From the NCBI GenBank assembly GCA_022578965.1, contig MU400532.1, positions 186,001-250,000 on the forward strand: DNA of 64,000 nucleotides, in the 5' to 3' direction. Below, in pieces: positions 13,360-25,900 of this stretch; position 1 is the first letter of the stretch; each line of letters starts with the position of its first letter. This stretch comes from Xylaria sp. FL1777. Taxonomy: Eukaryota > Ascomycota > Sordariomycetes > Xylariales > Xylariaceae. The position numbers and the translations under genes were made by a program. The notes below the pieces were generated by a model. The model was not told the DNA's origin. It made no database searches and saw only the letters and a program-made list of their open reading frames with translations.

Positions 13360-15057
13360 TGAGGGAGAAAAGGTGGCGAGATGGATTCGAGACACGTCTC
13401 GTATTGCCTAGGTATTTGTAAGATTGTATGTATGTGTGTTTGTCTATGCGTGTGAGAGTGAGTATGTAAATGTTTAGTATAGTAGACATACAGTACAACA
13501 ACTGTAGTACGGTATAATAGCACTGAATTAAGGGCTTAAGGGCTTAAGGGCACTAACACAACAGTCTTCTCGAGTTGGTGATGTGTAAGGTGAGCTGTAA
13601 GATTACTTGGGTACTTTAGTAACAGGTACCTACATAGTAGGCAAGCCTTGGCGTGTTTGGAGATTTGGTTAGAATCTGGTGTAAGCAAGGTTGATTCAGC
13701 CTAGATAGATCTAATACCCACCAGCCTACCTACCTACTACCTAGGTACCTACCTACTGCGTAGGTAGTAGGTATATATGCCCGAGGCAAGTAACAATGAT
13801 GCTGTGAAGACCTAAGAGCTAAGGTACGTAGACTCCCTAGGTGCACTAAAATTACAAGGAGTTGCAGACAAACTATGAATACCTAGGTAACCTATTTTGT
13901 AAACAACAACAACAATAATAGCAATAATAAGACAAGACACCCAGCTGATTCATTCACTAGCACCCAGGTAGCTTTGACTTCGAGTTCCATCGAGTCCACC
14001 CCTCGCAGTGTCCTGTCCTGTGTTGTGTCTTATCTAAGAGGGACGCCACCCCGGACCTGTGCACCTTTTCTGGGCGGGCGGTCTACCGCCTGGATGCAAC
14101 CTCGCCCGGCACGTCTGGTTTGGAAAGGAAATATGCGGGCTGCAGTGTTTTCTTGCTTTGACTGCTGCGTGCAGCATGCGTGCAGCAGCGTCGATGAGAG
14201 GCGGCGGCGGCGGCAGGCAGTATCTACCTATCTATTCCAGACCGCTAGTTGATGGTTGTGTGTCGTTGAGGGGGCACGGATGATGTATGCGAGGGATGCA
14301 GTGGGCAAGCTTGTGACGATCGATGACTTGGCGCGATGTCTTGTCTTCGTTCTATGTTACGTTAGACTAGGTGGATCACAGATGCGATCTGGGTCGTTCA
14401 CCAAGTCTTTGCAGACCCCTTGCCGTACCTATCGTTGGGTAAGACGACATGATTCGGATAGGAGAGTCGTCAGGACAGCTGCATGTCTGATTCATAAGCT
14501 GTTGTGTATGAGATAGACCAAGCGGGACTTGCACTGCAATGGCACAGGTAGAGAAACAATGCTTCTTCTTGGAAATCTATGCACATTTCATCGAGTGCGA
14601 TGTTCGACAAAGAAAATCAAGGTCAAAGTACAGGTCATAAGCAATAAGTATTACATGCTCAAGAGCTTTCCGACACCACCTCTTCATCTCGTGGCTGTCT
14701 GATCCGGCAGCCACCCTCAGCATGAAACATCAAAGTATGCCGTTGATTATCGTAAAATATGCCCCATCCTCTCCTCGAGCCCTGGCGTCTTGCCTTTTGG
14801 TTTTGATGCTCTTCTTTCCCTCCCCTTCCCTCTCCTCCCCTTCCCTTTGTAGCCTAACTTTTTCTGACATGTACTCAAACATGGCTTGTACACAAGAGGG
14901 AAACAGAACCAAGTTGGCTGTGATCGCACGTCGCGAAAATCAAATCGCCAGCTCGCTTGCCCATGAACATCGTCAGCGCAACGTACATCCCACGAGCTTG
15001 CTCGCTCCTGAGACAGCCCGACCCATCCTACCTATCAGCCTAGGGATATCCCCGTGG
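13360..15057. other. Intergenic region upstream of Rdx-like gene
   Basis: No gene supported. It holds a dense cluster of TACCTA/TAGGTA units (13720-13775) that can fold on itself, short CAA/AAT repeats (13904-13930), and GC-richer sequence around 14040-14210 with only unrecognisable ORFs. Confidence 0.55.
13720..13775. repeat. TACCTA/TAGGTA repeat cluster with dyad symmetry
   Basis: Tandem CTACCTAC units run into CCTAGGTACC (self-complementary) and then, after a short spacer, into GTAGGTAGTAGGTA, so the two halves can pair. The same units recur in most gene-free parts of the window. Confidence 0.75.
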
Positions 15058-15407
15058 TTACATGACCACGCAGCATCCGGGATTTTGTTGAGGTGCGTAG
15101 GGGTCTTCTCCTTTTGTCACAGGCCCCCATACCGAAGGTACCATATAATCCCTTGTGCTGTTGCAGTATGCAATTATGCTGTCGACGCAGACAGTTTAGT
15201 ATACCAGTATAATGAGATATTACCAAAGCTGGTGGGTTCGCCTCACCTCTTAGCAGCCTGCGACACAGGAATCCGCTCTCGTTCCAAATCTTCCCGTAGC
15301 CTGCTGTTCAGCTCGGTCAAACGTCGTAGCTTCAAGTCCGCCATAGATTGCTTGTTCTTTTTGATCTGTGACGGGTCGCCGACCTCCCTCGATGTGTATG
15401 CGGGCAT
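15058..15407 (-). CDS. gng-1: Heterotrimeric G-protein gamma subunit
   Basis: Two short minus-strand exons, 15407-15247 and 15178-15058, give 93 residues. The intron 15179-15246 starts GTGAGG and has a TACTAAAC branch site close to its AG. The protein starts MPAYTSREVGDPSQIK, has the amphipathic N-terminal helix (MADLKLRRLTELNSRLRED) that pairs with G-beta, then the conserved SIIAYCNSTRDYMVPSVWG segment, and ends GCCVVM. The last four residues, CVVM, form a CaaX box (Cys90) for prenylation, and Cys89 is a likely palmitoylation site, so it should anchor G-beta-gamma to the plasma membrane. Family knowledge: acts in pheromone, growth and development signalling. A 243-codon ORF on the other strand covers this gene and is a shadow. 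Both exons are too short to stand out alone, but the match is close throughout. Confidence 0.95.
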
Positions 15408-16032
15408 GATGACGGTGGTGATGGATGGCGCGGTAGAATCGGCCGTTGAATAATGTGAAGCAAAGGAGTGTGGATGATATGGGTAGTAAGCCTCGGATGC
15501 TCAATCTGTAGTGGTCGCCTCGCTGATGACAACGTGGAATTGCGCGTTCCTGTTCTGCAGATGCGCGACGAGTTAGTTATTCATCCAGTCTAGCGATGCG
15601 CTGTTTGCGTTGGTACGTCGCCAGTACGTTGTTGCTAAGGTTCGCCGCGTGCCCCTTTGTCCATCGACAACAAAAGGAGCAAAAAGATGGATAGAGTGGG
15701 CCGTGGACACCGAGATCTTGGGCGGGCTATCGGACGTGATTGGAGTCAATCAAAGACGGGATAGGAGGCACCTACAGCTAGCGGATTAGAGGACTCGCCA
15801 TACGATGCGAAGCTGACGAGTGTCAAGGCCTGAGAAGCGGCGAAGCGGCTAAGGGAAAACACCGGAGTCGTGTATCGTCGTCAATGGGCGGCAGCAACGT
15901 GAAGGAGAGGAGAGCGAATGGCCGCAGGTAAGACACGGGCGAGTAGGTAGGTTGGTAGATGTTAGGTAGGCAGACGGGGATAGGTAGGTAGGTCGACGGG
16001 GGATGGAGAGGAGAGTTTGGGGGAGGTGGTCA

Positions 16033-16054
16033 GGATTGGTTAGGGATTGGTTAG
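16033..16054. repeat. Tandem repeat GGATTGGTTAG x2
   Basis: Two exact adjacent copies (16033-16043, 16044-16054), with ATTGG (reverse CCAAT) in each, about 630 bp upstream of the gng-1 start. Possible CCAAT-binding sites; inference only. Confidence 0.6.
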
Positions 16055-16231
16055 GGAGGGACTTAGCGACTTAGTGAGAGGCCGGGACTTAGTGTAGGTT
16101 AGGTCCTGTGGTGTAAGGGTGAAGGGTGGAGGCAGGAGACAGGGCTCGCGATTTGCGCGTGCTTCCTAGGTACCTCCTGGCATTATCTGCTACGGCCGGT
16201 ACTTGCTCGCCCTAACTTACTGTGCGGGCAC

Positions 16232-16250
16232 TGTAGTGTAGTACACTACA
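16232..16250. repeat. Palindrome TGTAGTGTA-G-TACACTACA
   Basis: Nine-base arms that are exact reverse complements around a single G. Function unknown; it could be a dyad site for a dimeric regulator. Confidence 0.6.
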
Positions 16251-17311
16251 CGCAGAGCGCGCAAAGCAGGTATCCTAGAGGTGAGCCCCCAGCCAGCACC
16301 CGCACCAAGCAGAATTAGGACTTTTGCCAGTTAGTTTCTCGGTCGTGATTGGCTGGAATCCTAAGGGGGGAATGACGATGGGGCTTTCTTGCATGCTGGG
16401 AAATTGGTGGTCCAGTTTCTCGGAGTGGTTTGTGTGCTCTTTCCCAAAGAGTCAATTACAGTGAAAATTTATCCTATTATCATGTCCCGTATAATTAAAT
16501 ACCTATAGCATCTTAAGTTAGGTTAGCAGACAATGTTCCAACATTGAAGCTATGTAGGTGCCTACCTAAGTAAGGAGGGAGATATATTTACATATGCACT
16601 ACATACAGTATATCTTTGCATGTGTAAATCATATAGACAACTCTATACTTATACATGGGAAGAAAATAAGAAGTGATGGGTTTTGCGAACTGATTTATAC
16701 TGTAGAACGCGCAAGTGATGGCTGGATGACGTCTCCGTCTAACATTCGGCTTAAACCACCGCAGAGCCATGACCTATGTATATATCGGGTGTTTGCGATG
16801 AACGATTCATATATATACTCCGCGCACAGGTGTGGCGTATAGGTAACTCTTGCCCCTGTCTAGGTGTTGTGCCAAGACTCCTACTACATACAGTACCTTG
16901 CCTCCAAGTCGAGGCCTTCAAATATATAAGTACATGGCATTTAATTATTTTCATGTCTCAGGAGCATTGCCAAACCGAGAGGCTATTGTTATCTACTAGA
17001 TAACTGGTGGCTGTCATTGAAATACTGAGCTAGGAGAAAGAAGACCTTAACAAGCAGCCTTTTACTCCCCTCGAAATATTGCCAGGTATATTCAAACGTC
17101 TATGACTATCTATAATAGGTAATTCCGTCTCTTGAATCCTCGAACGACACTTACATATAGGTAGGTAGGTATATTAGTAGGCAATCAATACCTAAATAGC
17201 GTGTGTATGTGTTGTTGCGGTGATATGTAAGAAGGGGACACTTTACTAGTATACTTTTACTACAGAGTAAAGAAACTGTAAATCGCCGGTCTACATAGGT
17301 GGGTATCCGGG

Positions 17312-17319
17312 TCACGTGA
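17312..17319. promoter_or_regulatory. TCACGTGA (CACGTG E-box) upstream of eIF3a
   Basis: Perfect palindromic E-box 169 bp before the eIF3a ATG. CACGTG is the core site of fungal bHLH factors such as Cbf1-type proteins. The site is seen; its use is inferred. Confidence 0.45.
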
Positions 17320-17487
17320 TGCGAAATCCAAAGCCCGTGCCCCGCCTCGCTCATCCTCTCCAAGCCCACGAAATGTGGCACACAGCGAAAATCTTCATTT
17401 CTGTGCATCTCCTCTCCCACCACACGTCACGTCGCTCCGGCCGCATCCATCTCTGTTGATCGGCTGCCATCAAGGAGATTGCCCAAG

Positions 17488-20400
17488 ATGCCGCCGCCTC
17501 CGCACCAGAAGCCGGAGAACGTGTTAAAGCGTGCACACGAGCTGATCGGTGTCAACCAGGCTCCCGCCGCTCTCACGCTCCTCCACGACCACATCACCTC
17601 CAAACGCTCCCGAAATGTCCCCATCGCCTCCTTGGAGCCCGTCATGCTCCTGCTGGTCGAGCTGTCTGTTGAGCAGAAGAAGGGAAAGCTCGCCAAGGAT
17701 GCACTGTACTCCTACAAGAACATCGCCCAAAACACGAACATTGCCACCATCGAATTAGTCCTCAAGAAGTTCATCGAGCTAGCCGCTGAGAAGGTCACGG
17801 CTGCCCAGAAGAAGGCCGACGAGGTCCAGGAGAGCCTCGACGCCAGCGCATCCTCCAACGTGGAAGATCTTGAGGCAACCGAGACCCCCGAGTCCATCCT
17901 GTTGGCGACCGTGTCTGGCGAGCAGTCTCGAGACCGCACCGAGCGCGCTGTCGTAACTCCTTGGCTTAAATTTCTCTGGGAAGCCTACCGCACTGTTCTA
18001 GATATTCTGCGCAACAATGCTAGACTCGAGCTTCTCTACCAGAGCACTGCTCTGCAGGCCTTCGACTTCTGTCTCAAGTACCAGCGAAAGACCGAGTTTC
18101 GCCGTCTCTGCGAGCTACTTCGTAACCATGTCCAGACCGCCGCCAAATACTCTAGTCAGATGCATGCCATTAATCTAAACGATCCGGATACATTGCAACG
18201 ACATTTGGAGACACGTTTTCAACAATTGAATGTCGCTGTGGAGCTTGAGCTGTGGCAAGAAGCCTTCCGAAGTGTTGAGGATATCCACACCCTCCTGAAT
18301 CTTAGCAAGCGTCCGCCTAAGAATGTCATGATGGCCAACTATTATGAGAAGCTTACCCGCATTTTCCTTGTCGGTGAAAACTACCTATTTCATGCCGCTG
18401 CCTGGTCTAGGTATTACAACCTTCTTCGGCAGTCTGCCGCTCTGGTTGCCTCCGGCCAAGGCAAGAAGGCTGATAACCCGTCTGCCACGGAGGCAGATTT
18501 GCAGAAGGCTGCATCATATGTCCTTCTATCCGCGCTATCCATCCCCGTTATTAGCACCACAAGGTCACGAGGTGCAATGGTAGACTTTGATGAGGCGCGG
18601 AAGAACAAGAACTCGCGTCTGACTCATCTTCTGGGCATGTCTGTAGCTCCTACTCGAGCTGTTTTGTTCCGTGATGCTCTCTCCAAGTCTCTCTTAAAGC
18701 GCGCTCGTCCTGAGATTCGGGATCTGTACAACATCCTCGAAGTTGATTTTCATCCGCTCTCCATCTGCCAGAAGATCTCGCCTATTCTTACCAAGATTGG
18801 GGCGGACTCTGAGATGGAGAAGTATATCCTTCCTCTTCAACAAGTCATCCTTACACGACTTTTCCAGCAGCTCTCTCAAGTCTACGAGAGTGTTGATCTT
18901 GCCTTCGTTGAAGGCCTTGCCAACTTTCCCGACCCATTCCAAATCTCTCGCGGCACTATCGAGAAGTTTATCATGAACGGAAATAAGAAGGGCGACCTCT
19001 CTATTCGTATGGATCACGCAACAGGCGTACTCAAGTTTGACAAGGATGTCTTTGCCTCGTCCAAGCCCGTTCATGCTGGTTCCGCCGCAAATTCTGCAGA
19101 AAGCCAGACTGGCACTGTTCAGAGACTACAAAGTACGCCCTCAGAGATTGTTCGCTCGCAATTACCTCGCCTCGCATACACTCTCTATACTACTTGCTTC
19201 TACATCGACCCTACATTCAGGCAGCGTCAAGTAGAAGCTCGCGATGCTGCTCTGGCACGCGCTAAGGTAGGTGCCGAAAAAGAGCATCAGGATACGCTTG
19301 CCCGAAAAGAGATCATTCAAAAGCGAAAGGAAGAAGCTTCCGAGCTACAAGCAAAGAGGGAGAAGGAGAAGGCTAGGCAAAAACGACTCCAGGAGCAAGC
19401 CCTAGCCGAGGCCGAGGAACGTCGTCTGGCTCAGGAACAGAAAGAACGTGAGGAGAAGCGCCTAAAAGATGAACGGGACCGTGTTCGTAAAGAGGAGCTG
19501 AAGAAGCAGATTGCCGACTTGAAGTTGAGCGGTAACTCCGTGGAGATTGATGTTGAAAATCTGAACGATATTGATATTCGGGCTATGAAACTTGCTCAGC
19601 TCGAGCGAGAGAAGAACGACATCAAGGAGAGGCTTCGTATCACCGGCAAGCGCATTGATCACCTGGAACGTGCTTTCAGAAAAGAGGAATCTACTAAGCT
19701 TTCTGAAGATTACGCTAAACAAAGAGAGCGTGATATAGCTGCATATGAGCAAGTGCGGAAAGAGACTCTACAAGAAGCTGAAGCGAAACATAAGGCGAGT
19801 GTTGAACTTAAACATCGTCTTAGTCGCCTGATGCCTTATTATGAGCCCTTCAGGAAATCCCTACATGATCGTCGCCGTGACGAGTTTGAGAAACGTCAAC
19901 GCGACGCTGAGCGTGAGCTAGAGAAGCAGATCAACATGAGGAAGAAGGAGTATAGAGAACGCAAGCTTAGGGAGAAGCGAGAGAGGGAGGAGAAGGAGAG
20001 AGCTCTCAGGGAGGAAGAGGAGCGTGCTGCGAGAGCCCAAGAAGAACAGGAGAGACGCCGGGAACAGATGCGAGCGGAGATGGCCCGCAACAAAGAACAG
20101 CGTGAAAGGGAGCGTCAAGAAACCTTCGAAAAGGCTGCTCTACAAGCTAGGAAAGAGGAAGAGGCCATGGCTAGGATGCGGGCCGAGAAAGAGACCGCCC
20201 GCGTTCCTCCCCGCCGCGAGCCGTCGGCCATGGAACGTACCGATTCTCGAGATCGCCCTTCTGGCCCACCCCGCATCCAGCTTGCTTCTGGCAAACCATC
20301 ATGGCGTGACCGTGACGTCTCTCGAGGTAACGTCCCCCCTAGTGATTCCAATGGACCATCACGTCCTACACCCCCATCGATGGAGCGGACAGATTCCAAC

Positions 20401-20625
20401 AGTCGTGCCGGGGGACCTCCGCGTCTCAATATACAAGGCAATAGTGGAAAGCCGTCGTGGCGTGAACGTGAGGCCGCAAAGGCTAGTGGTGGCGGGGCTG
20501 CGCCTCCGGAATCCACAAGCGGTGCAAAGGGTGATGCTCCTCCAGCCTCAGGACAGTCCCTGAAGCCCTCTGGCGGTGCTGGGAAGTGGGTGCCCCCGCA
20601 TTTGCGTGACAAGCAGGGTTCTTAA
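17488..20625 (+). CDS. TIF32: Translation initiation factor eIF3 subunit A (eIF3a/TIF32)
   Basis: Single exon, 1045 residues, starting [19 protein letters not shown]. The frame runs a few codons further up but has no earlier ATG close by. This is the largest scaffold subunit of eIF3, which binds the 40S ribosome and recruits the initiator complex and mRNA. The N-terminal helical half ([30 protein letters not shown]) leads into a PCI region (about 427-520, [14 protein letters not shown] to [10 protein letters not shown]). A very long charged coiled coil follows (about 585-900, rich in EER, REK and KKR). The tail has two copies of a unit MERTDS...GPPR...SGKPSWR and ends [14 protein letters not shown]. 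Length and order are normal for fungi. Confidence 0.97.
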   Translation: MPPPPHQKPENVLKRAHELIGVNQAPAALTLLHDHITSKRSRNVPIASLEPVMLLLVELSVEQKKGKLAKDALYSYKNIAQNTNIATIELVLKKFIELAAEKVTAAQKKADEVQESLDASASSNVEDLEATETPESILLATVSGEQSRDRTERAVVTPWLKFLWEAYRTVLDILRNNARLELLYQSTALQAFDFCLKYQRKTEFRRLCELLRNHVQTAAKYSSQMHAINLNDPDTLQRHLETRFQQLNVAVELELWQEAFRSVEDIHTLLNLSKRPPKNVMMANYYEKLTRIFLVGENYLFHAAAWSRYYNLLRQSAALVASGQGKKADNPSATEADLQKAASYVLLSALSIPVISTTRSRGAMVDFDEARKNKNSRLTHLLGMSVAPTRAVLFRDALSKSLLKRARPEIRDLYNILEVDFHPLSICQKISPILTKIGADSEMEKYILPLQQVILTRLFQQLSQVYESVDLAFVEGLANFPDPFQISRGTIEKFIMNGNKKGDLSIRMDHATGVLKFDKDVFASSKPVHAGSAANSAESQTGTVQRLQSTPSEIVRSQLPRLAYTLYTTCFYIDPTFRQRQVEARDAALARAKVGAEKEHQDTLARKEIIQKRKEEASELQAKREKEKARQKRLQEQALAEAEERRLAQEQKEREEKRLKDERDRVRKEELKKQIADLKLSGNSVEIDVENLNDIDIRAMKLAQLEREKNDIKERLRITGKRIDHLERAFRKEESTKLSEDYAKQRERDIAAYEQVRKETLQEAEAKHKASVELKHRLSRLMPYYEPFRKSLHDRRRDEFEKRQRDAERELEKQINMRKKEYRERKLREKREREEKERALREEEERAARAQEEQERRREQMRAEMARNKEQRERERQETFEKAALQARKEEEAMARMRAEKETARVPPRREPSAMERTDSRDRPSGPPRIQLASGKPSWRDRDVSRGNVPPSDSNGPSRPTPPSMERTDSNSRAGGPPRLNIQGNSGKPSWREREAAKASGGGAAPPESTSGAKGDAPPASGQSLKPSGGAGKWVPPHLRDKQGS

Positions 20626-21945
20626 GCATTTCAAGGACGGGCGTTTGGGGTTTGGGGTTACCACAGTTTGTAATTTAGGCTCACGAAAAGAAGCATCGTT
20701 TCTTTTGAGATTAGAAGTCTGGGCGAGAACACAAGATGATGACTGTTAATGCCGCGTGTTGATCCCATCTGCAACGATACGCTTGATGAGATGTCTGTAA
20801 AACTCGATCTACGATTACTTCCTCACGCCTTTTCCCCCTTTTGAAGTCAAGAATGAGAAGAGTCCTTCTAAAAATTGGGAATTGTCAGACGGGGTTTACT
20901 ATCTCTATAGTCAAAACTTCCTAACTACCTATGCAACTACCGGTTTACCTAAAGTAACGCCACTTAATTCATAATGCGAAGAAATACCACCACCGTACGA
21001 ACGTAGTATAATGTTTGCATTCAAAAAGGGTCGACTACATGTAGTATATAATACTACGTATTCATTTATCCCTCCTCGTTACCGGGTGCTTACTGGAGTA
21101 TACTCCGCACCCTGCCAGTTCGACAACGCACACAGCTCTAAACCCGCACGCACCCCGCACGGTCACGCCAGCGTTAGATTGCGATGTTGCCGGTGGAGTA
21201 ATCATTATGGCCCTGTTACTCTGGTATGCTGAGGACGGACTTACTCATATGTCGGGGGGCGTCATATACTCGCTCTTCATACTGTCGTAGGCTATATACT
21301 GCACAGGCAGGCTCTCTGCAACGTTGAGCAATAATAAGCTACGCAAAAGGCTTCAACTCTATTGTGAGGACGGGCTATTGTCAGAACAATGTAGTATGGA
21401 AATCTTTTGCTAGAAGCGGTCTTTCTTATATTTTCTTTTCTCTCTTTTCTGTCCTCTTCTCCCCTTTTATCTGCGGCCGCCAGTCTTGGCTACCCTATTA
21501 GCGATGGCTAAAAAATTGCGCATCGCATGGAGGGTTGCGAATGTAACCACCCCAGCTTCCGTCTTTGGATGATCTGCCTTGGATGTCGTTTCGGTCTCCG
21601 CTCCTTTTGTTTCGGTAGGCCATTTAAACCGTGCTTGCATATATTGTCGGTACCGAACCACCATCCATACCAATGACATGTACGCCAGGCCCAGCCTGCT
21701 CTTCTGTATTGCAATGCAGCGCACATTTAATGGTGGCATATGCCTGTCGCCTGTGTTTCGTCACGATATGCTGTACTCCCTCTTCTTGCGTTTTCTGTAA
21801 GTAAGCGATCCTGGGTTGTTACACCGGCTTCGACGCCACACCGACGCCCAAGTCACAAGCGTGTCAACTCTTACGGGAATAGGAACGAGAGACAAGCGCA
21901 AACGGCGAAACCGATCGGCGGGAGACCGAATAGCTAGCTGTTGAG
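20626..21945. other. Intergenic region eIF3a to CFEM gene
   Basis: 3' flank of eIF3a and promoter of the CFEM gene. ORFs present are short and resemble nothing known. A T/C-rich tract lies at 21422-21470. Confidence 0.55.
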
Positions 21946-22930
21946 ATGCGCCTCCCTCTAGTACTAGCAGCGCTCTCCTTCGCCGTCACGACCAGGGCGC
22001 AGAACTTCGCCTCATATGTCCCCGAATGCGCGCTACCTTGTGTTGAGCAGACGCTGAATAGCACCAAACTCTGCGCTGCTCTCGACGATAACAAATGTCT
22101 CTGCACCAACTTCTCGCCAATCATCCTCTCTTCGAGGATATGCTTTGTTCAAGCTTGCAACACCAGCATAGCACAAACACGGTGTATGTACAAAACATAT
22201 CTCTTACCTGTTACTACCTTGGAGTTTAAAGGCTATCTAATGCTTGGTTTCCTTCTTCGCTAAGTCGTTTTTCTTTCCTGCGAAAGGAATCCTAACGCAA
22301 AGAGGTTAACAATCTTTCACAGCGGAAATCACATCTGGGTGGCAGAAATTCTGCAATGACTCTGGAATACCAGTTAACTTGACTGACTGGGATTCGTCAC
22401 TCCCCAGTTCATTCCCGAACCCATTCCCGAGCCCATTCCCGACCAGCTCAACCACGCCGTCAATATCACCGACGGCCTCCTCGCCGGCATCAAACGACAC
22501 CATATCAATTACAGCCTCAGGTCTCAGCACGGGGGCCAAAGCCGGCATTGGTGTAGGCGCAGGGGTTGGGTCACTGGTGGTGATTAGTGGATTGGTATTC
22601 GTAGGGTTTCGACTAGGGCGGAGCAGGAAAAGGGAAAATAATGCGGGAGACAGCGAAGGAACACATCCCGACCACGAGCAGAGCACAACGCTATCGAGCA
22701 CCCCCAATTGGACAACCGCGGAAGGCGGAGGAGATGTTTGGCCTTACAAACCACAGACACCCGTTGCCGAACTGGCTACCCCCTCGTCTCCGCATGCCGA
22801 ACTACCAGCACACGATATCAAAGAGTTGCAAACCAACGAGCACCCCGCCGAGCTTTGGCACGGCGTTATGCCTTCAGAGCTGAGCGCTGACGGGGAAATA
22901 CCTCGAATAGCGAGCACAGCGAGAACATGA
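21946..22930 (+). CDS. CFEM-domain single-pass membrane protein
   Basis: Exons 21946-22183 and 22323-22930 (intron GTATGT...CACAG with CCTAAC branch site) give 281 residues. A signal peptide (MRLPLVLAALSFAVTTRAQ) is followed by a CFEM domain with all eight cysteines (ECALPC, KLC, KCLC, ICFVQAC and FC, the last in exon 2, so the intron must be removed). Next come a Ser/Thr/Pro-rich stalk with an NPFPSPFP repeat, a GLSTGAKAGIGVG motif running into one transmembrane helix (VGSLVVISGLVFVGF), and a ~100-residue cytoplasmic tail starting RLGRSRKRE. CFEM proteins serve in haem/iron capture, adhesion or as receptors. The membrane-anchored form with a cytoplasmic tail suggests a receptor or sensor role, which is inference. 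Confidence 0.9.
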
Positions 22931-25900
22931 GATAGTTTAAAACAGTAAAAAAAGTATACGGGCCACATGTCACCGGGGTATTTAACCAATTTAACCAAAA
23001 CAAGTCACCGGTTCTACAGGAATGCGCTACAGCTTTTGCTAAATCATGTGTAAGTGTTGGTCTCCCAAGTTCTAGTGTGCCATCTTATGACTAAGGCCCA
23101 ATAAGTCCGGATTCGGCATTGTCCGAGACAAGATTAAAGTTAGAGAACTCCCACTGAAAAAAAAAAAAAAGCAAAAGACGGATGGGCTGGAATAACGGTC
23201 AGTCGAGCTCAAGGGGACTTGGCCATAGTAGGTGCTGATGTTTCTAGCTCAGGGAACTAGTCACCAAAGCTTGATGTAACATTGGATCATGGCCATCCAG
23301 CAGCGTTGTCTAGAGAGGCGGGAAAGTGTAGTTAGATAGACGGCATTGCCTGATGACAAGTCATGCTTGCTAGGCCACGCGGCAACCTTATGCAGATTAA
23401 GGATAGTAACCAAAAAAGTAATGAAGTCATGACACCACTCATCATATTGACTCGAAGTTGAAACGTAATTGATCAGATCCCACGCTCGCGGACTGAGACC
23501 GGGACGACCGGGTTCTATACCGAGCTAGGAATAGACATCCCCGCAGGTACATTTGATGCATGGTCTTTTCTTCTCTCTTGGAACTGTTGAGGCTGGACTT
23601 TCTAGTGCATAACAAGGGCTTGAACCAGGACTTGGAGGATTCGGTACTCGAATAACAATAGTGTTCTGGGTTGCCAGGTGTCTGTTGACCTCTCGGAAGC
23701 CTTCCGGACATGTGGTTGGGATTCTAAGTCTATATATACCATGCCATCGGTCTTGGTAATTGCCGAGGGCCGTCAATAACCTCCTTCGGCATGTCTCATC
23801 TAAGCGAAGACTAGATAGTTGAATATCCATTCGAAGGCTGAGATATTCAATCCTACAGGGCGAAATCTTCACTCCAGTTTATCGTACCATAACCGTGTAG
23901 TGGGTACCTTCCGCGCAGAGTCTCTGTGACACTTTGATAGATTTGTATCACATATCTGACATACTTGACAGGAAACCAGAAATATGACAAGCTCATAGAA
24001 CAAGTCTAGAGAGAGCCGTTCTTAACCCAAGGACTATATTGCTGATGAATATACGGAAGGGCAGATTCCGAGTCTAGCTGACTAAGAAAACGCAATATCG
24101 TAACTTGAAAGGAATATCTTCAGCTGTTCTAGCGATAGGTCAGAAAATGAACTTGAATGATCGCTACAGATTTCAATAGGAGGTAACACGGAACCACAGC
24201 AGCTGTGCCATTACTTCACTTACGTAGTACGTCCGGATGCTTTAACCGCTGGCCAAGCCTATCGAGTATTGCCACCTACGCAGTATAGATGAAATATATA
24301 CACCCATTACCGAGCGAGAAACCCGAGTCGCCTTTACGCTTCCGCATACCGCCGAAGTTGAGAACCTCGTAGCCTGTCGCTACTGCGCTGGACTTCCAAT
24401 ATAACTCAACCATTATTCGTTATCTTTCATTCTGTCGGTCAAGCTCTAAGGGTGACGATATGCAAGAGGAAGCTTTAGTCTCTTCTCACCCCCCTGCTTT
24501 CGAACTCGAAACCCTCTGTCATGTTTACAGCGGTTGAGTGGGAGAGGGGATGGTAGAGCACTATGTCGCCGTTATGATAAGCCGAACTATCTGGGCTCCT
24601 TTGGATCTATCGTCTTCAAAGATATGTCGCTTCGGAAAAGGCCCTAGCTACCTACCCGGCCACTCCTGCTGCATCCTAATATGGAGGAACTTGTTGCGGA
24701 AGCATTCAAGACACTCTAAACTAGTTAGATTGACGTGTCATTTGTCGCTTGGAAGAAGCCGATGGGCAATGACCGGTTCAGCTCAGCGGGGAGCAAGAAT
24801 GAGACGATATTGACTTGCGAGTCGAACTGGAAGGAAGGAAATAACACATATTCCAAGGCTTAGGCTCTTATCATGTAACAGAGACAGCAAGAGTGCCGCA
24901 TGACAATAGGAGTCGATAGCTCTGGCGCGCTTGATAGTTATTGAAGTCGCAGAAATATCAAAACCAAAAGCAACCTTTCGACTACTATAATTATCATAGG
25001 CGGTCTAGGTGTCAATTGCACATCGAAATACGAGTCTATAGCATGTCAAATTTTCAGCCACAGTGCAACATTAGTATAGGCATACATAACATACGTTTCT
25101 AAGCGACCGGTCGGAAGCATCGGGCGTGGTAATATGCAAAGCTGAAAACACACAACAATCATAAATATAATAGCGTGGTTAATAGTGAGATAGAGAGAAG
25201 TATAGGCAGATATCCTGTCAGTTCTGAACCACTAGGTATGAAGACATATATGTAGGTCTCAAACTAAAGCACTAAGGTCAGTCAAGACTCAGCCAAGAGA
25301 CCCCAGCTACTAGCCCTCGAGCCAGAGCCGGATCACAACAAAACTCTGCATGAGTTGTTGAAGAAAGTCGGGAATAGTTCTATGGTTCTCCGTCATGTAG
25401 GCATCACGCTAAGACATCAACCCACCTGATTCTAGACTCGCCGTGTTGACCTTGGCCCACCTACGTTGGTCATGAAAGGAAAAGGGGGGCCAAACTGAAC
25501 CCTGGGCGATTGAGAGGCTGAGCTCAATCTCCACCGTCGCAGCAACTACCGTCACATCGGAGAATGCATTATTGGATTACTTTTTAAAGAGCTCTCCCTG
25601 TCTATGCGTATGGAATTTGTGCACGGGTGAAGCCAAAACTAATCATTGACAGGAATTTTTTATACCCAGATCTTCTCTGTAACCTGTCATTTAGTGTGGG
25701 TAGATCTGTTGCTTCTCTTGCCGATCTTCCCCAGACTTTCGCTTGTCGTTCTTTCAAGATGGCAATTGTGCCTGAAGATCCGGGGCCGCATTACTATAGA
25801 TAGTTGCATTGTGGTTTGCGCCTCATGTATGGCGTACATAGAGAGCCGTTGAGCTCGTGTCATGGTGTAATGGTAGTATTCTAGTAGTGTAACATTGATC

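Larger units (their letters stand above)
15408..17487. other. Divergent promoter region between gng-1 and eIF3a
   Basis: About 2.1 kb with no gene. The gng-1 side (15900-16140) is G/A-rich on the plus strand, i.e. a C/T-rich promoter for the minus-strand gene, with TAGGTAGG repeats (15945-16000). It also holds an 11-bp tandem repeat and a short palindrome (listed separately). The eIF3a side has a TCACGTGA element. Confidence 0.6.

Noticed and set aside
14722..15453. 243-codon plus-strand ORF starting with ATG
   Set aside because: It covers gng-1 on the opposite strand, its protein is low-complexity and unlike any family, and the antisense gene is convincingly conserved.
16033..16060. TTAGGG-like strings suggesting interstitial telomere repeat
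   Set aside because: They come from an 11-bp unit (GGATTGGTTAG) present twice, not from tandem TTAGGG.
20024..20612. 179- and 165-codon frames over the eIF3a tail
   Set aside because: Shadows of the eIF3a C-terminus.
23525..23872. 115-codon minus-strand frame ending KCTCGDVYS
   Set aside because: The frame opens with GTG, the first ATG gives only ~101 codons, and no domain is visible; left as a possible relic only.
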